Assembly: GCA_023213395.1 (NCBI GenBank)
Contig: CM041465.1
Location: 50,599,741 to 50,663,740, forward strand
Direction: 5' to 3'
From: Cycas panzhihuaensis
Lineage: Eukaryota > Cycadophyta
Length of the DNA: 64,000 bases
Part shown: piece by piece, positions 38,431-49,448 of the stretch
Layout: each line of letters begins with the position of its first letter
How positions within the stretch are numbered: the stretch's first letter is position 1
Translations under genes and position numbers: made by a program
Notes under the pieces: generated by a model
The model's input: only the letters and a program-made list of their open reading frames with translations
What the model was told of the DNA's origin: nothing
Database searches by the model: none

Positions 38431-39410
38431 TTATTAATTTTTGATTCTGATGAATTTGAAGCATGTCCTTTAGGGGGTGGGCCATGTTTAGAAAAATATT
38501 TATCTTCAGTGTGACCATTTTTATGATAATAAGTACAATATAATTGATCTCTTCTTCTATAACTGAGGCTTGAACTCCTTGGTTGAGAATGATCAATATT
38601 GAAAGATCTCTCCCTTTCCTCATGGAATTAAGGAGGATTGTTTATTGATTGGTTATCACGATAGTCCTGAGTTGATCTTGAAGGTTGAGAATTCCCATGA
38701 CAATATAGACAGTAAGGATGATTCTCAACTTATCTTCTTTGGTTGGGATTTCTTGGAGCGTTAGGATTTCTTAGAGGGTTTTCATGTTGTTGGGGTCCTC
38801 CTTGGATTCTCCTTACTATTTCAATCTAGTTTTTTTTTTAACTCTCAGTCTTCTCTTTGTGCTCAACATTGTTAGGAGATCTCCACCAGCCATCGTTACA
38901 TATAGTACATGCCATTCCCACACTATTATACACTTTGTTTTGTGAGTATTCTTAAGCATCCTTTCTTTCTTCTTAGCACATAGTTTGTGTGAAGTAATCT
39001 GATTCAGAATAGTCCTATCTTCATCCACACTTTGGTAGTATCAGTGACCACCTCCTTTAGCTCAAGCTTGCTCTTGTTCTTAGTTGTAGGCTGAGCTGAA
39101 AGTCTTGCCAACACTCACTCTGTGGATCAAGATTTTTGGGTCATGCGTGTTAAGTCTGCATACTTGCGTTGTGCTGCTATTATGGGAGCCATTCTCTCCC
39201 AACCATTCTAGGTTTTAAATCCAACGGATGAAGCTCAAATGTGGCCACCTTCCTCCTCATAATTGAACATTACCAGTGCTCATTTGTGCTCATTACATAT
39301 TCATCCTCTTTGTATGACTTTCCCATCTCTGCCTAATTGATCGCTAACAGAACCTGCTAACCCGTGTTTCCACCATTATCCATACCAAACATAGCTACCA
39401 CCTCAGCACA
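38431..39410 (-). pseudogene. Copia element 3 gag relic, poorly preserved
   Basis: Upstream of protease a zinc-knuckle position appears near 38500-38545 (CTYYHKNGHTEDKY). One Cys and the His remain and two Cys are Tyr. Before it lies a Pro/Asn/Arg-rich stretch near 38600-38840 (PRNPNQRR, QPRSSSLSYRRRD). Farther upstream the expected UBN2 core is not clear. A possible start at 39387 (MFGMDNGGNTG) is not typical of Copia gag. The 70-codon frame at 38816-39028 is therefore not assigned. Either gag is very diverged here or part of this block has another origin. Confidence 0.5.
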
Positions 39411-41167
39411 ACAGAAGTGTAGGAGGCGTGGGTAGAAGGAGGCCGATGAGAGAGTGAGTGAAGGCTACAAAGTAGTCGTAGCTGCCTCCACTACTATTCT
39501 TCCTGTTTGATTTGTAGACTCATGTGACATCGAAGGGTTTACGGGTCTAGGCCATTTTTTCACATGTTTGGACTTCAGATCCAACCAGCGTTGGCGTATT
39601 TATCCATATTGAACTAAAAAAAAAAAAAAAAAAAAATATTCCTAAAAAAGCATGAGAGTCGTTCTTCTGTGGGAGTCATTCCCCTCACTTGATTTTGGCA
39701 TCTTATTTATATATTTATTGGCGTTCCAAGTAGTCACGTGTCTCAATTGTATATACACAGCAGTAACCCTTTGATTTCAAATGATTATTTTTTTTATATG
39801 TTTTTTTTAATATAAAGTTTCAAAATTTTAATTTAATTACATAATTTTTTGAGTTCCGCGTTTAAAAAGGATATAGCCCCTCCTAACAGTTAGCCCCTGG
39901 TCATAAGAGCATTCCCTTGTGACCGTTAGCCATCTCAAAGGGGCTAACAAACTTTTTAAAAACTTTTTCTTTTTTATTTTTAAAAATTTTATATTTTATA
40001 TAGGGTTATTGACATTTTTTTGCCATAACTCCTCATTGGCTCATCGGTTTTAGACGAAACTAACTTTATTAGATCTGATTTTTTTTGTAGATCAATTTTG
40101 ACTGATTATATGACCGATTTGGTGTTGATTTGACCCCATTTCATTCGATTTAAACTCAATCAACCATTTTTTCAGTCTTTTTAATCTTTTTATAAAATCG
40201 CTTTTTGAACTGATTGTATTTTATTACCAAGAAACTATTTTCTATCTAGATTTATTCTACATTGATCTACATTCAACAAACTTCATTACTCATATTTTAT
40301 TTTATTTTTTAGAATTTATTTTGACCATTATTTTAATCGTCGAAATTGACATTTTAGTAGTTTTTAGTGTTTTTTTAATATTTTTTACATAAAGGTACTT
40401 GTTACTGTTTTTACTATAATTTTTCTGTTTGACATCCAAATTTAGTCTGTCAATTTCATTGGGAAGCTGACTCATTCCCCTTCGAACTGACATAGTTTTT
40501 CATACATTTGAAGGTGTTTTTACTTATTTTCAAATCCATTAAAGTTGGACTACTTAATAGCCTTAATCTGTCATTTTTCGCATATTTTCTTATAATATTT
40601 TTCAAAAATTTTCAACCAAAAATATATTTAGTAGTTTTACAAGACATATTTTATCATTTTCACCACTTTCTAAAGTTTTATTAGCATTTTTTATACCATC
40701 TTGAGCCCCTGCTCCTGTTAAGCCTAAAATGGTAGATTGTTCCATTTGGGCATTCAAATTTTGACTTACAGGGACCTGTTTTTAAAATGGTTAGTTCCAT
40801 TAAATAATTATTTCATTAATTTACAATCTAAGGAGGCAATGCAAGTGCACACAAATGCATTAACTCAAACACATATCACAAAAAAATATACCATACAATG
40901 GAGCCAGAAACAAAGTAAAAATTTTAAAGTATATCAAAAAAATTTATTTGTTTATTTATATCTGAATATCAAAGTACGAAGAACCTGGTAATCTGGTTTG
41001 TAGTACTAGCTTCAAAGCATGACAACTTCATGTACGATGGATAAAACTCCAAACCGTTTTCTCCAATGAGTAGGTGAGCTTACCAGGATCTCAATCAGTA
41101 GTTATATGCAAGTGTTTTGCTGAATATATGAGAAGCTAAATTAAATATGAGCAAAATATCAACACTA
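39411..41167 (-). other. Leader of Copia element 3, with an A22 run and a hairpin
   Basis: About 1.75 kb without Copia coding signal. A less AT-rich block to 39612 ends on the plus strand in about 22 consecutive A (39618-39639). At 39889-39950 the motifs GTTAGCCCCT and AGGGGCTAAC can pair over about 40 bases. The short open frames at 40302-40493 and 40737-40991 have no family features. Confidence 0.6.
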
Positions 41168-41183
41168 ACTCACTCTGATACCA
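41168..41183 (-). other. Primer-binding site of Copia element 3
   Basis: The minus strand reads TGGTATCAGAGTGAGT, two bases inside the 5' LTR. It has a perfect iMet core. Confidence 0.9.
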
Positions 41184-41185
41184 AA

Positions 41186-41533
41186 TGATGGAGCTGGAGG
41201 AGCAGAGCAGGACTTTAGAACGAGAGCATTTTAAGAAAACATGTGATTTTTGATAGTTGGCAGTGTTGAAAAACACCTGAGAGGTATTCCTATCCCTTAA
41301 ATAATGGATTTCAGGGAGGCATCGAGCGCCATCACCCTAGCTGCATATTAATCAATGTAAATTTAAAATATATTAAAAAATTAATAATAATAAATGAAAT
41401 ACGTACCTCAAGCAAGTGGTGTTAAGTCCAAGCGACTATTGAGTGGCTCAAGGTACCTTAAGGGCCCTCAAATGTGGCTTTGAGGGGCCTTAAGCACTCA
41501 GGTGCTCTTACCACATTGGGATTATTCCTAACA
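41186..41533 (-). repeat. 5' LTR of Copia element 3
   Basis: Plus-strand view begins TGATGGAGCTGGAGG and ends TATTCCTAACA; followed by the target copy CTTAT. Confidence 0.92.
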
Positions 41534-41538
41534 CTTAT

Positions 41539-42805
41539 TTGATTTGATTTAAAGGAAAGTTAATGGAAGAGTTGGTTAGGTGAAAGAAAATCTAGTTATT
41601 CTAAAGCATTCTTCACAATAGGAAAGAAATTCTTTTTTATATTCTTGTTGTTGCAATCACTTTTATTTTCAAGTTGGTTTCTTTATCTTAGAAATGAAAA
41701 GTTGATAATATTTCATGGTTAAAAAATATCTAATGTAGTCTTTACAAAGAGTTCAAGGATCCTTTTGGGAGCTTTCACTACTCCAATTATGATAGAACCA
41801 TTGGGTCTAGTCTTATGTGAGTATTATTGTTTAGATTTGTAGTTTATTTATCATCTCATAGCTTTGAAAATTATTAGAAAATAGTAGTAGTATCTTTTAA
41901 GAAACTCTTTTCTTTATGCATTATTCATCACTTTTTTAAGAGAATTAGTTGCATGCATGAAGGTTGAAGCATATTGACTAGTTTTGTATGTTGATTGATC
42001 TCTTTTAAAAGAAACTTATATAAAGTCATTTAGTAAATTTTAGATTTTAGTAGAATCATTCCTTTTGAATTGAAGTGTGCATATTGCATATAGGAAGGCT
42101 ATTTCATAGTTGCATGTGCATCTTTCATTTTGAAAAAAAAGAAAAAATAAAAAAGAGAACTTGCATGCATTGTTTTTAGTTTGTTTACTTTTGATTAAAA
42201 TAATAATAATAATAATAAAAATAAAAAAGGTTTATGTAGGTTTGATTTTGTAGTCTCTTTGGTTGCATTGATTTATCTTGCCCTCTTGGTTTTGTCTCTT
42301 TGCTAGCATATCACAATTTAGAAAAAAAAACAAAATACAAAGGAACATAAAATAACTATAAATACCATACAAAAAGGAAAAGACAACCAAAAGAAAAATA
42401 AATAAATCAAACACAAACCAAGATAAGAAACAAAACAAGACAAATCACCTTTCCATTAGCTTACCCTCTCATACATCTAAGTAGAAGCTGAAAGATTGAA
42501 AGAATTACATGAGAGGAATCCATAGGAAGGACGTTGAAAATATTGTTAGTATAGCTCCGAACTTAAAACTCCTTTGTCAAGTCATGTAGGTTTGTAGATT
42601 CTATTACCCCATTTCATATCTACACCTTTTGTCATATTCATTCACACTTTATTAGATGGTACTATTAGGTGAAGACTCCTACTTAGGAGTTGGGCAAAGA
42701 TGGTCCCTTAGGTCTTCTTAATCTTCATGTCTCCCAATTTTAATTACAAAAAGGAATTAAGAGATTATATTTAGATTCCCCCCTATGCACAAATAACCAC
42801 CTTTG
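41539..42805 (-). mobile_element. Left inverted copy, proximal part
   Basis: Continues the remnant of 33770-34993 and matches the reverse complement of 45150-46400. Good matches include 42245-42310, 42560-42600 and 42720-42790. It ends near GCATAGGGGGG (minus-strand reading), a few bases short of where the right copy has its primer site. A 68-codon hydrophobic minus frame (42232-42438) has a counterpart at 45526-45744, but stops differ and no family is recognised. Confidence 0.85.
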
Positions 42806-45138
42806 TCCCAGCCAAAATAAGTAATAATATTGTTCTTGAAACTTACCATTTAAAACAATTAGATCTCAAAAGTACACTTGGAAGATATTGCAAATTTTAA
42901 GGAGGGCATGGCATATTCAAATGACGAGAAAGATGAAGAGTTGAACTTTAAGCATAATAAAAATTAATAGAGGAAGATCTTATGGGATGTATTAAAACCT
43001 TTTTTATTTATTAATTATTTAATACATCACTGGAACACATTTCACCAACAATTGTAGGGATGGCTATGTTTTGATTGTAACTCTATTGATAATGGATATA
43101 CTTAAGAGTAAGAGAATTATTAACCCCTAAGCACCAAAATAAGGAGGAAGAGCTTATTGTTCCAAATAATAAGTGCCACAAATATGAAGGCATTGTGCTA
43201 AAATAATAGCACACTTAATAGTCTAATATATGATCATTTAATCATCTAATGCTATTCAAAATTTTGTTAAATACTTAAGGTATTTAGGATCCAATGCATA
43301 TGAAAAGATGATTCTTGGGAACCCCACAAGGAACAACATTGGCATGGTTCAAATACCTAAACATAACAACATTATTCTAGAATAATATCAATAAGTTGCT
43401 TCTAGTGAGATCCCAAAAATGATATGGAAATGAGGTGATGGTCTAAGTATTGTAAGTAATTAGATAACATTATTTAAATTAATAATAAATGCTCATAGTT
43501 AAGTATACACGCTCACTCCTTGGATGGACCCAAGAAAGAGATCTCTAAATTCTACATATAGGAATTTTTGAAAAGCATTATTCAAATTCTAAGAAATTTC
43601 TTATCACACCTAATTAATAAGTATGGAAATATTATAAATTTGACCCTTAAATTAATGAAGCTAGTAATTATCAAGCTACCATGATGACCTATGAGTGAAA
43701 GAATGAAATCCTCAACATGAAAAATAAGTAGTCTACCAAAGTGATCATATGGTCTAAAGATTTAATTGCACTAGAACTGGATATCATTAAGCTAAAAGTA
43801 ATATGTTACAAGGGAGAATATACCCCAAGGAAGGAGAATATAATTATGTTTTAAATAACTTAAAAAAAAAAAAAGAGTGGGAAGGAAATCTATATCAGTG
43901 TCTCGTTCCTTTATGGTGTTACTCTTCTTGTCACTATTATACCTCTATGGTACTATTTTTTTATGGCTATTATTCCTATATTAGTGTTGTTCTTTGTTGG
44001 GGTAGAGTTCCTTTATGCATTGGCCTTTCCCTTTTAGGTAGTTTTCTATTATGGTGTAATCACTCCATTATAGGTGGCATTACTATGGTCATTCTTTATT
44101 TGTCCCTCTATGGGTAGCATTCTTGCTATCTTTCTTGAACATTCATGTATGGGTAGCATTTCCATAGTCACCCCTTGAATATTCCTTTGTAACAATTTAA
44201 TATTTGAACTCAAATCAAGGAATTTATAATTTGGAGATTTGAGTCATTTATGTTGAATGCTAGAAAAATTGTGTAGGAGATAGTAGTTTAATAATGACTT
44301 GAACTTAACTATAAACATAGATGAGTATATAATAACAATAATAAAAACACTTAGAAAAGAGCTTGTAAGAGAAGTTACATAATTGGTTGTTTATTTATAA
44401 ATCCAAATGAATGTAATGTATGATGGGAGGGCCCCATCTCTTTTTAAGATTTTAGATTATATCATTAGATAATGGGTAGCTATAAACAACTGAAGAGTCT
44501 ATACTTGATTATAAAAATTAAAGGTTGATTACAAAAAATTAATAAGCACCTACTTATTACAACTTAATTATACCTAAAGTTGTTTTTGGACTTAGTGAAC
44601 TCAAGGTTAAAAAAAATAAAAAACACATGTTATAATTAATATTACATATATGAGTGACAACCATATTCATTAATTCCTTCCTACCTAAGAGGAAATTGGT
44701 CTTAATTTTATTATTTGTTATGGATATAAAAAGTCATGTTCGAATATTATTTAGGAAATCCATTTGGCTTATATAAGTATGCTACCTTTCTTGCCCACTA
44801 GTTATATAGTGATCTACTGGTGTTGTATATTAAAAGTAATACTTAATTAATGAATTTGTAAATAATAGGGATTATAGGATCCTTTTTATTTTACTTGGTG
44901 ATGTGTCTCTCACATACATGAGCACTCTTATATTATTTACAACTTCCATCCCAATTGTTATAGCTCCCACTATGAGGTGTTATTCAAAAGGAGGTAACTT
45001 CTCATATGTTCATACTCTTCTAGGTGGTTCATATGTTAAATATGTATATAATGGAATAAGTAGTAATGGTGAGTTCTCATTCCTTTGTACCTCTTATGTT
45101 TTGAATATTCATATATGTGTGTATATAAATATGGCATG
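42806..45138. other. Spacer between the inverted copies, possibly with the LTR of the right copy
   Basis: No firm gene. Around 43325-43375 the plus strand reads LGTPQGTTLAWFKYLN, faintly like a Gypsy gag core, but stops follow at once. At 43905-44190 a degenerate 40-50-bp motif (TATGGGTAGCATT-like) recurs at least three times. The stretch before 45139 should be the 5' LTR of the right copy if the primer site there is real, but no partner LTR was found. Confidence 0.45.
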
Positions 45139-45153
45139 GTATTAGAGCTCCAT
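45139..45153 (+). other. Primer-binding site of the right inverted copy
   Basis: TGGTATTAGAGCTCC matches TGGTATCAGAGCTCC with one change. It indicates that the right copy is an LTR element read on the plus strand. Confidence 0.65.
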
Positions 45154-47076
45154 ATTTATTCTATGCCTATGTGGTTAGAGCATAGGGGGGATCTAAACTT
45201 AATATTTCTCGATTCATTTTTGCAATTAAAATTGGGAGATACGAAGTTTAAGAAGACCTAAGGGACCATCTTTTCCCAACTCTTAAGAAGGAGTCTTTTC
45301 CTAGTAGTGTCATCTGATGAAAGATGAATGAATATGATGAAAGACATGGATATGACGTAGGGTAATAGAATCCACTAACCTATATGGCTTGACAAAGGAG
45401 TTCTAAGTTCAGACCTATACTGACAATGTCCTTAATGTCCTTCTTAGGGATCCCTCTTATGTAATCCTTTCAAACATTTGGGTTTTACTTAGATGTGGGA
45501 GAGGGTAAGCTAATGAAAATGTGGTTTGTCTTGTTTTACTTCTTGTGTTAGTTTGTGTTTACTTTGTTTGTCTTCCTTTTTATATAGTGTTTATAGTCAC
45601 TTTATATTTCTTTGTGTTTTGTTCTTCTTTCTAGATTGTGATATGATAACAAAGAGGCAAAACCAAGAGAGCAAGATAAATCTATGTAACCAAAGAGACT
45701 ACAAGATCAAACAAACTCATATAAACTTTTTTTGTTTTATTTAAAAAAAAATCAAAAGTAAACAAACTAAAAACAATGCATGCAAGTTCTATTTTTTTTT
45801 TTTTTTAATGTTTGCAAAATGAAAGATGCACATGTAACTATGAAATAGCCTTCCTATATGCAATATGCACACTTCACTTCAAAAGGAATGATGCTACCAA
45901 AATCTAAAATTTACTAAATGACTTTATGCAAGTTTCTTTTAGAAGAGATCAATCAACATGCAAAACTAGTTAATATGCTTCAACATTTATGCATGCAACC
46001 AATTCTCTTAAAAAAGTGATGAATACTGCACAAAGAAAAGAGTTTCCTAAAAGATACTACTGTTGTTTTTTTGATAATTTTTAGGCCTATGAGATAATAA
46101 ACAAACCATAAATATGAACAATAGCACTCATATAAAATTAGTCTTAATGGTTCTATCACAATTAGAGTGGTGAAAACTTTTAAAAGGATCCTTAAACCCT
46201 TTGTAAAAACTAAAAATTAGAGATATTTTAACCATGCAATATTCTTAACTTTTTAGTTTTAAGATAAATAAATCAACTTGAAAATAAAAGTGAATGCAAT
46301 CATAGGAATATAAAAAAGAATTTCTTTCCTATTGTGAAGAGCACCTCTAAATGACTAGATTTTCTTTCAGCTAACTAACTCTTCCACATACTTTTCTTTA
46401 AAGAAGATCAAAGAAGGAAGAACAACAATCAAAAGATACAAGACTAGAGACCAATAATACCAAAAGAGAGTGGCAAACCAACTAAAATATAAACCACTAC
46501 AAGAGAGTGGGAAGGGATAACTAGATATATGGTGGAGAGATGACCATGCTCTACCCTAGTCTACCCTTAAGAAACCCCATAAAGGGCTAACATTTGAGTG
46601 TATATTTTAGTATACAAAAATAATATGAGAGTACTACAATAATCAGACAAAGAAAAGAAATTTTTCTAAACCAAAATCACCTTTTAAACACCATGAAATA
46701 AGTGAGAAATATAATAGGAAAGATCTTACAAAATCAGAAGAAATTTGAAGCATAAAATATCATGAAAATCCAAGAAAATGGAAGCTCAGACCATCAACCA
46801 GTCGAACAGTAACAACACAACAATAAAACTCCTTTAAGATTTCACCTAAAAGTCTTCAAAAAGATCAAGTTTCAGTCTTACAGCAGCAGTCTTTAAGAAA
46901 TATCTAAAAACTCCAAAAATTCACACACAAGCTCAGTAAAATCACTTCTAACTCATCAACTTACAACCAACAACGACTTAAGAGCACTTTTAAGCATCGA
47001 AGGAATCAAATTTCACCAAATCTGGGTGGTAGCATGCAAAATTTTGGTGCACTTCCTAATTTTTTCTTGTATGATA

Positions 47077-47106
47077 GTGAAAGACATGACCGGTCGTGTT
47101 TTTCAC
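47077..47106. repeat. Conserved 30-bp palindrome, right copy
   Basis: The halves GTGAAAGACATGACC and GGTCGTGTTTTTCAC are inverted complements with few mismatches. The counterpart in the left copy is at 34310-34339. Confidence 0.85.
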
Positions 47107-47640
47107 CAACTAAAAATGTGACTTTGTTCTAAAAATACAATAGGTCACATTTTTTGCAGTGCTAAAAATGCAATAATAGTGGAGTAAAAAATTAATTAAA
47201 AAAATAATAAAAATTAGTACAAAATGAAGATCTAATCATGAAAATAGCTTCATTAACAAGTAGATAACCCTAGAATTAGGTGAAACACACAAGCCTAAAA
47301 AGTTAACCAATAACAAAATTTGGGTGAAATCTTGAAAATAAGGCAACAATAATAAGATTTTAAGGAAAACATGAGGTTAAATTAATCATGAAAGAAAATT
47401 TTTGGTGTTCTAATTTACATCATTGACAGATAGTAATAAAAATACAAGTTACACCATCATTGCTAACTATACTTCATTAATTAAACTTCATGATAACTTC
47501 AACAAAACATGGCCTGATTTATTATCAAATAAAATTCATCAATCATCTCTAATAAAACCATATACAACATGTCAAAATTTACTAATACAAGCTGAATACA
47601 AACCCAAGGGCTAGGTTTTAGTGAAACATTTTCCCCCTTG

Positions 47641-48115
47641 ACACCTGAGGCTCCTATTCTAGAAAGAGTGATAGGAAGGTGAAAGGTGGTAATGATGCAA
47701 GTATTTATCATTTTAGCCAAGGTGATAGGAATCAACTGAAGTACATCAATAATGGGGTAGCACAACTCTATGACTTAGTATGAAGTAGAATCCATGTAAA
47801 AACTAGATTCAATAAAGTTCCTACTAGTAAATTCACTGAAAAACCTAATTGCTACAACTCTACCTAAGAGGACTAGGTATCTATCATCCCTAAAAACCTA
47901 CCCAAAAAGATTGAGTATTAATCCAAACCAAAGGCATGCCTAAGAGTATTAGATACTCATCACTAAAACCTCACTACATTCACCCTTCTTCCTAAAAGGA
48001 TTGGGCATCTAATGTCACAAAATGCTTACCTAGTGCCCATAAATTGGATGAGACTTCGATACCATACAATATACCCACAAACTAAATGGGACTTTATCAC
48101 CAAATTGTTAGGATA
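47641..48115. repeat. Degenerate short tandem repeats left of Copia element 5
   Basis: Motifs such as CCTAAGAG.ATTAG.TA and CC.ATAAATT.GATG.GACTT recur with variable spacing between 47860 and 48100. The second motif also appears just right of the element (near 62768-62790), so the element inserted into this repeat tract. No coding signal. Confidence 0.55.
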
Positions 48116-48541
48116 GGTATCATGTGTAACATTATTACCATGAAATAAAAGACATAGAATGCACATAAATAAACACTGCACAGGTACATATGATGTGGCA
48201 GGTGGAAAACCCCTTTTGGGGAAGAAAAACCACCTCTCTAATTTAAAAATCTATTGACTTTAAAAACTTTACATAAAACCTTAATAGAAACACCCTCTAC
48301 ATATGGAAACCAACCTTCAAACAGACTTATGACAGCCTCCTAGATTCTTGGAACAAATTCCTAAAATATAGAAGAGGCTATTTGAAGAATGAGAGGTTCG
48401 TTGAAATGGGCAGTTGCTCATTTCAACGATCTTCATATAATAATTAATAATTAACATTAGCTTATATAAAAAGGAACCTTTACATCACTTAAATTTACAT
48501 TTACACAAGTGATCAAAAAGATAACATTAGCTTTTCTAACA
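48116..48541 (-). repeat. 3' LTR of Copia element 5
   Basis: Plus-strand view starts TGTTAGGATAGG and ends TTTTCTAACA. It aligns end to end with 62316-62749. Confidence 0.92.
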
Positions 48542-48653
48542 TCCCCTTTTAATGTTAACTTTTTGATCCCCCTTTGATGGAGACTTCTTTTATCTTTAGT
48601 AAATCTCGTAGGTTTAGAAACTTAACTTCAGTTAATGACTTGGTAAGGATATC
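48542..48653 (-). pseudogene. C-terminal end of element 5 RNase H plus polypurine tract
   Basis: The minus strand from 48653 reads ILTKSLTEVKFLNLRDLLK, the usual Copia C-terminus. It directly continues the VVDI reached at 56302 on the other side of element 4. The insertion split this coding end, and the five bases ATATC occur on both sides. The polypurine tract TAAAAGGGGA adjoins the LTR at 48542-48552. Confidence 0.88.
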
Positions 48654-48966
48654 TGAAGGAATGATGGATTTAGGAGATAAATCACTCACATGCACACAAT
48701 GGTAATGGAGAATGAAAAAGAAGATGAAACAAGATATGAGAGCAAGCTTGGAGGTGAAAATGAATAATGACTCCCATATTGAGATTTCACCTTTTATTAT
48801 TGAGGGTGAGCATTAGGGTTAAGATTTTCCCACCTAATGATATAAACCCGAAATTACATCTAAATACACATAAAGTATATTTCATTAAGAGACTAATGCT
48901 AATAATATATCCTAAGGTCACATAATTAATCTACATAAATGACCTTGATACATTAATCTCTTTTAA
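48654..48966 (-). repeat. 3' LTR of Copia element 4
   Basis: Plus-strand view starts TGAAGGAATGATGGATT and ends CTCTTTTAA, followed by a C-rich complement of the polypurine tract (TCCCCCCCTTA). Confidence 0.92.
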
Positions 48967-49219
48967 TCCCCCCCTTAATGGTGGATGGTCATTTTTAGAA
49001 AATCTATTCTATGAGGTCTTCATTTGAGCCTCATTATTATATTAAAATTCTAAATGACACTTTTATAGGAAAACCCTCATGGGGAATAAAAACGCACGAA
49101 CTTTCTAAGATCTATAGCCCCTTTTATAAATCAAAATGGCTAAGGTGGCTCTTTGATGTAGCCTAATAGCTAAGTAGCTTAAATGTGCAACTTAATTTGC
49201 TAAGTCTCCATATACGGTT

Positions 49220-49390
49220 TGGTTGTCCCCTATGCCCTTTTGGGTTTTCACAGGTTCTGATTTTCTAAAATAAGTACAACCCTTATCCTTTCGTATCCAC
49301 ATGGGGTTTTCACAAAGAGGATATAGCAGAGACTTACTCTTATTCTTCCGTGCCCACAAGGGATTTTTATGAAGAGAATAGAGTATGATG
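49220..49390 (-). repeat. Approximately 60-bp direct repeats in the 3' untranslated part of element 4
   Basis: Three diverged copies of a unit with a CCCACA.GGG.TTTT..A..GAG-like core begin near 49227, 49290 and 49352. Such repeats between RNase H and the polypurine tract are known in some Copia lineages. The 74-codon open frame here is only the read-through of these repeats. Confidence 0.65.
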
Positions 49391-49448
49391 ATCATGTTGC
49401 CATCTTCTTTGATCAATCGAAGATGGAGGCCCTAAGGCCGAGCTACCT

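Larger units (their letters stand above)
34994..41533 (-). mobile_element. Copia LTR retrotransposon 3 (minus strand)
   Basis: Two 348-bp LTRs (34994-35341 and 41186-41533), a polypurine tract at 35342 and a primer site at 41168-41183 frame a 6.5-kb Copia element. The flanking pentamers CTTCT (34989-34993) and CTTAT (41534-41538) are the target duplication. The unoccupied site is preserved in the right inverted copy near 46400-46420, which reads through this point without the insert. The LTRs differ at about 41 positions by hand count (about 12%), mostly transitions. It is therefore the oldest of the dated insertions here, yet its integrase-RT region still keeps a 235-codon open frame. Confidence 0.92.
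45139..47640 (+). mobile_element. Right inverted copy: noncoding LTR-element remnant (LARD-like)
   Basis: An uninterrupted copy of the sequence found inverted at 33770-34993 plus 41539-42805, about 2.5 kb long. It starts with a primer site and has no recognisable gag or pol on either strand. The structure resembles large retrotransposon derivatives, which keep conserved noncoding interiors. Near 46400-46420 it reads straight through the point where Copia element 3 sits in the other copy. A 30-bp near-perfect palindrome is conserved in both copies (47077-47106 and 34310-34339). Confidence 0.8.

Noticed and set aside
42232-42438. Small membrane protein gene
   Set aside because: The open frame lies in a noncoding retroelement remnant. 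Its hydrophobic first half follows from T-rich sequence, and only a short tail is shared with the other copy.
47499-47765. 88-codon minus-strand frame at the end of the right remnant
   Set aside because: The left inverted copy does not keep the frame and no motif is present.
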